64,000 nt of DNA from Gemmatimonadota bacterium (lineage in GTDB: Bacteria > Gemmatimonadota > Gemmatimonadetes > Longimicrobiales > Gaopeijiaceae): the NCBI GenBank assembly GCA_030428885.1, contig JAUIEJ010000004.1:186001-250000 (forward strand). Direction: 5' to 3'. Made by a program: the position numbers and the translations under genes. The stretch's first letter is position 1. Each line of letters starts with the position of its first letter. This document shows, in pieces, positions 43,069 through 50,846 of this stretch. The notes under the pieces were generated by a model that was given only the letters and a program-made list of their open reading frames with translations, did no database searches and was not told the DNA's origin.

Positions 43069-45792
43069 ATGGCCCGCCTCCCCGCCGCCAAACCCATCCT
43101 CGACGCCGCTGCTCACTGGCGAGACCGGTGCCTGCTCGGCGAACGCTCGGTCTTCACCGACGAAGCCCTCTGGACTCGTGAGAACGTCCAGGCCCTCGTT
43201 GAACACTACGCGAACAATCTTGATGCCGGCGAGGGCACGTTCTTCAGCAAGTTCGAGAGCCAGATGATGTCGGGCCCGCCCGAGTCCCGGAAACTGGCCG
43301 CCGAGATGCTCTGGGTCATGTATCTCATCATGGCACCGAGCACGATGGGTGGAGGGTCCAAACGGAAGCAGATACGCCAGGTCTGGGAGTGGTCCGGCGA
43401 TAGCCTCTCCGAAGACCACCCTCTCCTCGGTACCGTGCTGGAGAAGGGGGTAGTGAACACCGGGGCTGGATACAATACCCACCGCTGGCGGGAGATGCTC
43501 TTCTTCGTCCAGCTCCTGGACCAGTGGCACGAGCTCGACGGCGAGCGAAGAGCCGCCCTCCTGGACGACGCCTGGGAGTTCCAACGCTGGCTCGACAGCT
43601 TCGACTTCACCTCGGGTCGCCAGCTCCGTCACATCCTGCTGTTCTACCTCTTCCCCGATGAGTTCGAGCGCGTCGCCTCGGTGTCGCACAAGCGGGAGAT
43701 CGTGAAGCGCTTCCGCGCCGAGTACGGCCTGCCGAGAGGCGAGGTCAACTACACCGACAGCGGGCAGCTCGACCAGCAGATCTTCATGATCCGGGAGAGG
43801 ATCCGCGGGGAATACGGGGAAAATGCCGACGAGATGGACTTCTATCTCGATCCGTTGGCCTCGGTCTGGCGCGGAGACGACGATCCACCGCCGCTCGACG
43901 ATGAGGCGTTGGATCGGGCCAAGGCTCTCTTCATCCGGCGATTCCCGGACTTCGAGACCTTCGAGGCCAGCGGCGAGCGGTACAAGGTGGACGAACGCGC
44001 GTACAAGGACGAACTCGTACGCCGCTGGAAGGCCGTAGCTGCCGACCTGCCCGAACCTGGCGACCTCACCGCCGAGCGCGCCGCCGACATCACGGAGCGG
44101 CTGAAGGACCTGCTCTCGAGTCCCCTGGACACCATCGGGCAGCCTCAGAACCTGATCAACTGGCGCTACACCAGCTTTCTGCGGGAGATGGACGGTCCCG
44201 AGAAGGTCACGTTTGTACGGGCCCTCATCGCTCTCGTCCGGGGCGAGGAATCCTCCGCGAACCGGGCCGGCGCCTTCGTGCAGGCGATCTGGCCCATCAT
44301 GGAGAACCACGGAGCCACGGGCTATGCGGCGTCTCGTAGCGTGCCTTCGCTCTTGCTCTTCCTGAACGATCCCGCCCACGACATCTACGTGCGCACCGAT
44401 CTCTTCGACTCCCTGGCCGGCCGCCTCACCGGCGAACTGGTATTTCGCAGCAAGCGCCTCGACCGACGCGAGTACGCCCGGGCGCTGGGCTTCGCCCAGG
44501 CCGTGGAGGACGCCCTCGAGCAGATGGGCTGGCCCCCGCGCGACATGATCGATGTGCAGAGCTTCATGTGGTCGGTGGAGCAGGAGTGGGCAGGCCCTGA
44601 CCCGATCATCGTTGACCCACCCGAGGACGGCGACTTCCTCGCACTCCGCCAGACGCTGCTGGACGCCGGTCTCTACTTCCCCGCCGAGCTCGTGGCCAAC
44701 TACGTGCTTGCGCTCCAGACCAAACGTCTCGTGATCCTGACGGGCATCTCGGGCACCGGAAAGACCCAGCTCGCCAAGCAGGTGGGGGCCCACTTCGCCC
44801 CTCGGCGGGACGGTGACCCCGAGGAACCGCTCGTAGTCGCCGTGCGCCCCGACTGGACCGATCCCCGGGGGCTGATCGGGTACTACAATCCGATCACGGA
44901 GTCCTACGTACCCACGGAGTTTCTGCGGCTGTTGCTCAGGGCCCGGAAGGAGGAAGACCAGGCCCACATCGACGGGCGCCCGCCGCAGCCGTTCTTCGTG
45001 ATCCTCGATGAGATGAACCTCGCCCGTGTGGAGCACTACTTCGCCGACTTCCTCTCGGCGCTGGAGTCGGGGAGCGACCTGACGCTGCACCACGGCACCG
45101 CCGGCGAGGAGGGCGACGGCACGAGCGACGCCATTCCCCCGACGCTGCGGATCCCCCGCAACGTGTTCTTCACGGGCACGGTCAACGTCGACGAGACGAC
45201 GCACATGTTCAGCCCGAAGGTCCTCGACCGTGCGTTCACGCTGGAGCTGTCGGAGGTGGACCTCGAGGGGTGGACGACGTCGGGGGCCGTCCCCGACGCC
45301 GATGCACCGGGGCTGGATCTTCCCTCCATGCACGCGCGCCTGCGCTACGAGCTGGCGCCCGGGGCCGAGGATTGGGACGCCTTCGGGTCGCTCCTCGGCG
45401 GCGCCCTCCGCGACACCGTGGTGGCCCTGAACGGAGCCCTGGCGCCCAGCGGCTACCACTTCGCGTATCGGGTGGCCGGCGAAATCGCGCGCTTCGTGCG
45501 GCTGGCCCACGCCCAGGGGGCCGACAGCCCGGCGGCGCTGTGGATGGCCCTCGATCTGGCGTTGCTCCAGAAGGTGCTGCCCAAGTTCCACGGCACCGAG
45601 CAGGAGCTTCAGGCGCCGCTGGAGGTGGTGGAGCGGCTGGCGCGGACCGGGCGGGTGGCGGCGGAGTCCGATGGCGAGGAAGCTTCGGGTGGCTTCGAGG
45701 GTGGGTCGGCTCGCCTGCCGCGATGTCTCGCGAAGGTGGAGCGCATGCAGGCTCGGTTGCGGGCGCGGGGATTCACCGCCTTCATCGAATGA
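43069..45792 (+). CDS. mcrB: McrB-like AAA+ NTPase
   Basis: A 907-residue protein. An N-terminal half of about 540 residues without recognised domain may be the DNA or target sensor. The C-terminal half is a McrB-type AAA+ domain: Walker A GISGTGKT (about 558-565), Walker B FFVILDEMNLARVEHYF near 646 and sensor TVNVDETTHMFSPKVLDRAF. McrB uses GTP to move on DNA and activates McrC. ATG at 43069 was chosen; a frame from 42973 lacks a ribosome site. The gene is the first of a two-gene operon, diverging from the BREX-side EEP gene. Confidence 0.88.
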   Translation: MARLPAAKPILDAAAHWRDRCLLGERSVFTDEALWTRENVQALVEHYANNLDAGEGTFFSKFESQMMSGPPESRKLAAEMLWVMYLIMAPSTMGGGSKRKQIRQVWEWSGDSLSEDHPLLGTVLEKGVVNTGAGYNTHRWREMLFFVQLLDQWHELDGERRAALLDDAWEFQRWLDSFDFTSGRQLRHILLFYLFPDEFERVASVSHKREIVKRFRAEYGLPRGEVNYTDSGQLDQQIFMIRERIRGEYGENADEMDFYLDPLASVWRGDDDPPPLDDEALDRAKALFIRRFPDFETFEASGERYKVDERAYKDELVRRWKAVAADLPEPGDLTAERAADITERLKDLLSSPLDTIGQPQNLINWRYTSFLREMDGPEKVTFVRALIALVRGEESSANRAGAFVQAIWPIMENHGATGYAASRSVPSLLLFLNDPAHDIYVRTDLFDSLAGRLTGELVFRSKRLDRREYARALGFAQAVEDALEQMGWPPRDMIDVQSFMWSVEQEWAGPDPIIVDPPEDGDFLALRQTLLDAGLYFPAELVANYVLALQTKRLVILTGISGTGKTQLAKQVGAHFAPRRDGDPEEPLVVAVRPDWTDPRGLIGYYNPITESYVPTEFLRLLLRARKEEDQAHIDGRPPQPFFVILDEMNLARVEHYFADFLSALESGSDLTLHHGTAGEEGDGTSDAIPPTLRIPRNVFFTGTVNVDETTHMFSPKVLDRAFTLELSEVDLEGWTTSGAVPDADAPGLDLPSMHARLRYELAPGAEDWDAFGSLLGGALRDTVVALNGALAPSGYHFAYRVAGEIARFVRLAHAQGADSPAALWMALDLALLQKVLPKFHGTEQELQAPLEVVERLARTGRVAAESDGEEASGGFEGGSARLPRCLAKVERMQARLRARGFTAFIE

Positions 45793-47363
45793 GCGAGGTC
45801 GCGGTGGAGTCGCCGCTGCGGGTGCGGTCCCGGAAAGGGGACCAGGCGCCGGTGTTCGAGGGGGCGCTTCAGGTGCTGGCGGCCGAGCTGGAGTGGGTGG
45901 TGACGGGCCCGGCAGCGGAGGTCATGGCGCTGGCTCATGCCCTGCCCCGCCACGGGGAGCGGGTAGCCGAGGGCGTGCTGCTACTGCGGTTCGGGAACGC
46001 GGTGGGGGAATTAGACCTGCCGCATCTGGGGCGGGTCGAGGTGCGGTCGGGCAAGTGGGGCGAGGCGACCTTCGACGCCATGCTGGCCGACCTGGTGCGG
46101 ATCGCCTCGTCGCTGCCGTTCTCGCGGGGGGATGGTCCGATGCTGCGTTTCTCCATGGACCGGAATCCGACGCAGAACGTGCTGTACCACGCCTTTCTGT
46201 ACCTGCGCCACGTGCTCTCCGACCGGGCGCCCCGGGATCAGCGCCTGATGCCGGCGCTGGAGGCGGTGATCCGCGATCCGCACCGGCGCTGGAGCCGTAT
46301 CGACCGCCGGGTGCCCATCGAGGCCATGACCCATGCCGGGCCGTCGACGGTGGCGCAGTTGTTGGCGGGTCGGCTGGACCGCCCGGGAGCGGGCACGCGC
46401 GTGGGCGGCGGGGGCCGGCGCCTGATGAACCGTCTCGGAGGCCAGCTCCCGGTGAGCGTGGTGGAGAGCCAGGTGCGCTCGGACCTCGATACGCCGGAGA
46501 ACCGCTTCGTGCGGCGGTTCCTGGAGGAAGCGGCCCGGACTGTGGCCCTGGTGATGAAGGCGGCCGAAGGGGAGCGGAGCGAGGCGTTCCGAGCACGGGT
46601 TCGCGCGGAGGCCGCGGATTGCGCGGAACGGCTGGAGCAGGTGCGCCGGGCGCCGCTGTGGCGGGAGGTGGGCGAGGCAGGCCACCTGCCGTCCGGGTCG
46701 ACGGTGCTGCGCCAGCGCCGTGGCTACCGCGACGTCTTCGGCCACTGGGTGCGGATGCGGCGCACGGCCCAGCTCCCCCTGGACGATCGGGCCCTGCAGT
46801 CGCTGGTGGAAGCCAAGGACATCGCGACGCTCTACGAGCTGTGGTGCTACTTCCAGACCGTGGAGGCGGTGTCGGAGGTGCTGGGTCCGCCGCTCAGGAA
46901 GGGCTCGTTCGCGGTGAGCGAGTTCGAGCTCGGCGTGAACCGGGAGTACTGGGTGGAGTGGGACGACGTGCGGGTGGGCTACAACGTGCCGCACTCACGG
47001 GGCCGGCGGGGCATTCGGCGGTCGTACTCGGTGCCGCTCCGCCCCGACATCGTGCTGGAGGACCGCCGCTTCGGCGCTCCCCGCGTGCATCTGCTGGACG
47101 CCAAGTTCCGGCTGCAGCGGAAGGTGAGCGAGGACGGCACGAAGCGCTCGTTCAAGCCCGCCGACGTGCACAAGATGCATGCGTATCGGGACGGCATCGT
47201 CCACGCCCGGACGGCCTGGGTACTGTACCCCGGCGACGAGGATGCGTGGTGGGAGCTGGAGCCGGGGTTCGGGGTGGGGGTTGTGGGGTTGGTGCCGGGG
47301 GCGGGGGCGACTCGGCTCGCTTCGCCAATCCAAGCGCTATTCGTGCCGCCTTCCGACTCGTGA
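45789..47363 (+). CDS. DUF2357 McrC-like nuclease, partner of McrB-like protein
   Basis: A 524-residue protein starting MSEVAVESPLRVRSRKG, its ATG overlapping the McrB-like stop. The C-terminal third contains PDIVLEDR near 418 and LLDAKFRL near 437, the Asp and DxK of a PD-(D/E)XK nuclease, as in DUF2357 proteins that replace McrC beside McrB-like ATPases. The middle is helical and may bind the ATPase. Together the pair is expected to cut modified or foreign DNA (type IV restriction). Confidence 0.85.
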   Translation: MSEVAVESPLRVRSRKGDQAPVFEGALQVLAAELEWVVTGPAAEVMALAHALPRHGERVAEGVLLLRFGNAVGELDLPHLGRVEVRSGKWGEATFDAMLADLVRIASSLPFSRGDGPMLRFSMDRNPTQNVLYHAFLYLRHVLSDRAPRDQRLMPALEAVIRDPHRRWSRIDRRVPIEAMTHAGPSTVAQLLAGRLDRPGAGTRVGGGGRRLMNRLGGQLPVSVVESQVRSDLDTPENRFVRRFLEEAARTVALVMKAAEGERSEAFRARVRAEAADCAERLEQVRRAPLWREVGEAGHLPSGSTVLRQRRGYRDVFGHWVRMRRTAQLPLDDRALQSLVEAKDIATLYELWCYFQTVEAVSEVLGPPLRKGSFAVSEFELGVNREYWVEWDDVRVGYNVPHSRGRRGIRRSYSVPLRPDIVLEDRRFGAPRVHLLDAKFRLQRKVSEDGTKRSFKPADVHKMHAYRDGIVHARTAWVLYPGDEDAWWELEPGFGVGVVGLVPGAGATRLASPIQALFVPPSDS

Positions 47364-47365
47364 GG

Positions 47366-47866
47366 TTATCCGTCGCTCTTCAATCGCGCCTCCAGCCGCG
47401 GGAGGCCGGCCCCGGGAGCGGCGGCCTCCTCGCCGTCCATCAGCGATAGACGCCACCTCGAGAGGCTGGCCCCTTGAAAGCGCTTCTTGATCTCGCGCGC
47501 CTCCAGGAAACGCACGGTAGGGTGTCGATCGGCTTCTTCGTTGGCCGGTGACTCGTCGCGGCCCCAGTGTCGGAGATCCACCAGCGCGACGGTCAGGTCA
47601 TCAGGGGCTTCCCTGACGAGCCGCTGGCCCAGCTCCCACTCGAAGTGGGACAGCTTGCGCTCCTTCCCTTTGCCCCGCCAACGCTGAGCGTCGTCTGAGG
47701 TCTTCACCTGGACCGACACCGCTTGGGCACCATCCTCGGTCGAGACGAGAAGGTCGACCATCGGAGCGTTGCCGTACGTCACGGCCACATGGAAGCCCCT
47801 CGCAGAAAGCCATCCAGCGAGCCAATACACCCCGGCGGCTCCGTTCAACTGCGTCTTCACGGTCAT
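47366..47866 (-). CDS. PD-(D/E)XK-like protein, putative nuclease
   Basis: A 166-residue protein with GAAGVYWLAGWLSARGF, then TYGNAPMVDLLVS (Asp near 38) and SVQVKTSD (Gln53-Val-Lys55), a nuclease-like core in which Glu is replaced by Gln, as in many DUF4365-like proteins. It is convergent with the DUF2357 gene, two bases apart at the stops, and follows the 47906-48619 gene by 39 bases on its own strand. Function unknown. Confidence 0.7.
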   Translation of the reverse strand: MTVKTQLNGAAGVYWLAGWLSARGFHVAVTYGNAPMVDLLVSTEDGAQAVSVQVKTSDDAQRWRGKGKERKLSHFEWELGQRLVREAPDDLTVALVDLRHWGRDESPANEEADRHPTVRFLEAREIKKRFQGASLSRWRLSLMDGEEAAAPGAGLPRLEARLKSDG

Positions 47867-47905
47867 TACGCTTCACCACCTCATGCAATCTTCTGGACGC
47901 CCCGG

Positions 47906-48619
47906 TCAGCCACGACTCGGAAGGACGTCACCGTTCACGACAATAGGTTCGATCTCAGGCATTGCTGCAGCCTCACCCGGCGTGATTCGGGTGTAGACGG
48001 CGGCCCAAAGCGGGTGATTCGTGGCCCCAACGAGGTCACACCGCACACGCTTCCCGCCCGGGACTTGAAGGATGGACACCCGCTCTGGCTTCTTCCGAAA
48101 CCTCAGCCTCTGATTGACGCCCTTCTTTGGCATTTCAGCCTCAGCATACGGGAGGAAGGGTGCGAGGTCATTCTTCGAATACGAGGCGCCCTGCGAACGT
48201 GACACGCTGAGGCAGTTCGTGAACTTGAACAGCGATGTGCTCGGCCAGAACACGACCCACCCTCGCTTCGAGAACTCCCGACCGGTATTCGTGCCCCCGA
48301 GTATCCAGGTCCAATCTCTTGACAACTGGCCCCAGGCGCGGGCAGAAGGTCGGAAGTACTTCACTTCGCATCGAATCGTGGGGCCGGCCACGTCGAGGTC
48401 TGCGGCGGAGTCGTTTCCAACTCCCTGGGCAGCGAGGTGGCCCGCACGCCCGAAGAAGCCCCCCATCATCGCACAGAGGTCGATCTCCCGAGTCTCGAGC
48501 AGTATCGCCTTCCTGGCCACTCCTGAGCGGTTCTGGGAGTGAAGAATGAACTCGTGATTGATGCGGAGGCAAGCAGCCAGCAAGTACTCGCGGGCAGAGT
48601 GCGGCGTAGAGTAGCCCAT
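47906..48619 (-). CDS. PD-(D/E)XK-like protein next to the zinc-finger and helicase genes
   Basis: A 237-residue protein with HSAREYLLAACLRINHEF, then DSAADLDVAGPTIRCEVKYF: Asp near 74-76 and Glu85-Val-Lys87 suit a PD-(D/E)XK active site. The rest is basic. ATG at 48619 is supported by CGAGG six bases upstream; a longer frame begins at 48691. It lies 133 bases after the cysteine-rich gene on the same strand, so it may belong to that operon. Activity is not proven. Confidence 0.7.
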   Translation of the reverse strand: MGYSTPHSAREYLLAACLRINHEFILHSQNRSGVARKAILLETREIDLCAMMGGFFGRAGHLAAQGVGNDSAADLDVAGPTIRCEVKYFRPSARAWGQLSRDWTWILGGTNTGREFSKRGWVVFWPSTSLFKFTNCLSVSRSQGASYSKNDLAPFLPYAEAEMPKKGVNQRLRFRKKPERVSILQVPGGKRVRCDLVGATNHPLWAAVYTRITPGEAAAMPEIEPIVVNGDVLPSRG

Positions 48620-48752
48620 CTCGGACCTCGGTGACTGGGGGAGATTCGCCACTGGCGACGGCAGAGCAGAGTGTGCCATCCGCCCCGTCAACGGACCGTC
48701 GCCTCGTCGTCAAGGATCACGGATTGCGGTGGGCCACACGCGCCGCAGCCAC

Positions 48753-50846
48753 CTATTTCAGCCTCTCCGTGAAGATCCGGCCATGGAAGATCGCCGATGT
48801 GACAAACTCCCCCCGGTGATCGAACGCAAAGGTCACGCTACGCCCCCAGGACGAAAGCTTCACACGCGCGACACGGCGGGTGGCATCGCGCGCCACTTCC
48901 CATTCGACAGGGCGACCCAGACTCCGATCACCCAGGCCGGAGAAGGCCTCGATCAAGAGATCACCTGGATCCTGAGTGGCCATCAATTGACTGCACGTCC
49001 GACACTCCTTGGACGAAAGACCGTAGTCGCGTGTGCAGACCGATGCTCCGCAGGAACTGCACTCGGCCCGGTGACCGGAGCAGGCTGGCTCACCGCAGAC
49101 CGGGCACTGCTCCAGCTCAGTCAGCTTCATCGGATGCTGATCGAACACACAGGTGCCGTGGTGTTCCGCGCAGGCGAATTCGCCCCCTCCCAGATCCACG
49201 ATGTGCTCTCGGCAGTAGGTGCGACCGTCGGCGAAGCAACTCCCCCGATGCTCGCCACATACCCACTTCTGGCAAGCCGTACAGGGCTCAACTTCGTCCG
49301 AGGCGAGGAGGACGTCGGTGTGCACCTCGCACCGGCCTCGGTGCTCCGGGCAGACCCATCGCCGAGTGAAGTCGGTTCGCTCGAGATGGGAAAGGCAATG
49401 CCGCTCGCCGTCGACAGCGCAGACCTCCCGGTGTCTCGAGCAGACGTCTTTCCCACATGTCTGGCACATCTCGACCTCGTCCACCCCGCGAACCTCGTCC
49501 TTCAGGTCCCGGCACAACCTCACACATGCCGGACAGAGAGGGCGCGGCTCTTCGGCTTCGTCGCCTTCGCCCGGCACGAACGTCGGAGTCGCCGTGAACG
49601 TCGTGTGGTTGTAGCAGATCGCCTGACCACAGGAGGCGCAAGATTCTAGGCACGTGAGGCAAACACGATGCCCGCCCGCTAGGCAGACTCCGGCGTGCTC
49701 CACACAGAATGTGCTCTGACACGACGCGCACCGACGCGCGTGATCATCGCAGACGTGATGCACCGATTCACCGTCGCCTCCGCGGCAAGTCCCCCCCCCG
49801 TGCTCGTCGCAACTCGTGCCACCACAGATGGTGCAGGACTCCGTGCAGGTGGCGCAAGCGACGTGGCCGCCCGAGCAGACCGACCAGGCTCTGGGTTCGG
49901 ACCCGTGGCACGAGGGGCAGAGCAGGTCCCAGTCGGCGTCCCCCAGGAGCAGGCGCCGGCTCGTCAGAGTTGCTTCGATGGACCCGTCCAACAGCAGCGT
50001 GTGTGCTCGCTCCGCAAGTACCTGACAGAGTTCGAGTTGCATTGGCCGTAGCTCCGCGCTCGCCCGGTTACGAGCGATCTCCTCAGCCTTCCGGCGTTCG
50101 TGCTCCTGCCTGTAGGCACGTACAGCGTCCGACCCACCCGGTCCGTCTTGAGCCTCCTTGATCAGGCGACCGTAGTACCCGTCCAAGCGTGAGAGCTCCC
50201 GCTGGAGAGATCGCTCCACTTCCGCTCGCGCGCCGGCGAGCCACTCTTCCAGCCGGGCCTCAACGTCGTCCAGAAATCCAGGTAGCAGGTGCTGGAGAGG
50301 CTGCGGCGAAGCAATCTGATGCTCCCCGGCGTCCGCCCTCTCGCGCACTCTGCAATCGAGCTCGTCGATTTCCACCTTCCCGATCGGCTGACCCGTCGAG
50401 AGATCGAACCAGCCTGTCTGAACGAGACGGTCTTCGACCCTGCTCCCGGTCCGCACAGAAGCGGCGAGGTGTAGTCGGCCGATGGGAAGCCACTCCGCCT
50501 CCGTTCGAGTATCGCGTACCTGGCCACGGGTGAGGACGAGGGACGCTGAGGGGAACTTGGCCCCAGCACCTGCTGACGTCTCGACGAAACCCCTGTGCAG
50601 CTGCCCCCCGCGACTTCGTGCAGCTGCGAGAAGGTCTTGGGCGAATCGACTCCCAATTACCGCTACTTCCGCATCCGGGTGCAGGTCCATGCTCTCGATA
50701 TCGAGCGCGAGCACGCGGGTCGTTGCGCCGAACCACGCGACTTCGGACGGGGCTGGCTTGAATACACGAATGCCCTTCTCAGGGCTTTCGATCGAGCCTC
50801 CGGCAACCGCCACGTAGGCGTCGAGGAGCCGAAGAACCTCACTCAT
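48753..50846 (-). CDS. Large cysteine-rich zinc-binding protein, partner of the SNF2 helicase
   Basis: A 697-residue protein. The first 300 residues are mixed, with a coiled-coil part (QEHERRKAEEIARNRASAEL). From about 310 to 640 there are many C-x2-C and C-x-C-H pairs (for example CPSCHGSEPRAWSVC, CATCTESCTICGGTSCDEH, CPACVRLC, CQTCGKDVCSRH) that can form a tandem array of zinc ribbons. The C-terminus (about 650-697) returns to beta-rich sequence. It overlaps the SNF2 helicase gene by four bases and is therefore likely made with it. No known defence family is recognised. Confidence 0.85.
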   Translation of the reverse strand: MSEVLRLLDAYVAVAGGSIESPEKGIRVFKPAPSEVAWFGATTRVLALDIESMDLHPDAEVAVIGSRFAQDLLAAARSRGGQLHRGFVETSAGAGAKFPSASLVLTRGQVRDTRTEAEWLPIGRLHLAASVRTGSRVEDRLVQTGWFDLSTGQPIGKVEIDELDCRVRERADAGEHQIASPQPLQHLLPGFLDDVEARLEEWLAGARAEVERSLQRELSRLDGYYGRLIKEAQDGPGGSDAVRAYRQEHERRKAEEIARNRASAELRPMQLELCQVLAERAHTLLLDGSIEATLTSRRLLLGDADWDLLCPSCHGSEPRAWSVCSGGHVACATCTESCTICGGTSCDEHGGGTCRGGDGESVHHVCDDHARRCASCQSTFCVEHAGVCLAGGHRVCLTCLESCASCGQAICYNHTTFTATPTFVPGEGDEAEEPRPLCPACVRLCRDLKDEVRGVDEVEMCQTCGKDVCSRHREVCAVDGERHCLSHLERTDFTRRWVCPEHRGRCEVHTDVLLASDEVEPCTACQKWVCGEHRGSCFADGRTYCREHIVDLGGGEFACAEHHGTCVFDQHPMKLTELEQCPVCGEPACSGHRAECSSCGASVCTRDYGLSSKECRTCSQLMATQDPGDLLIEAFSGLGDRSLGRPVEWEVARDATRRVARVKLSSWGRSVTFAFDHRGEFVTSAIFHGRIFTERLK

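Noticed and set aside
43012-45591. Long minus-strand open frame opposite the McrB-like gene
   Set aside because: Antisense composition; the plus strand carries all McrB motifs.
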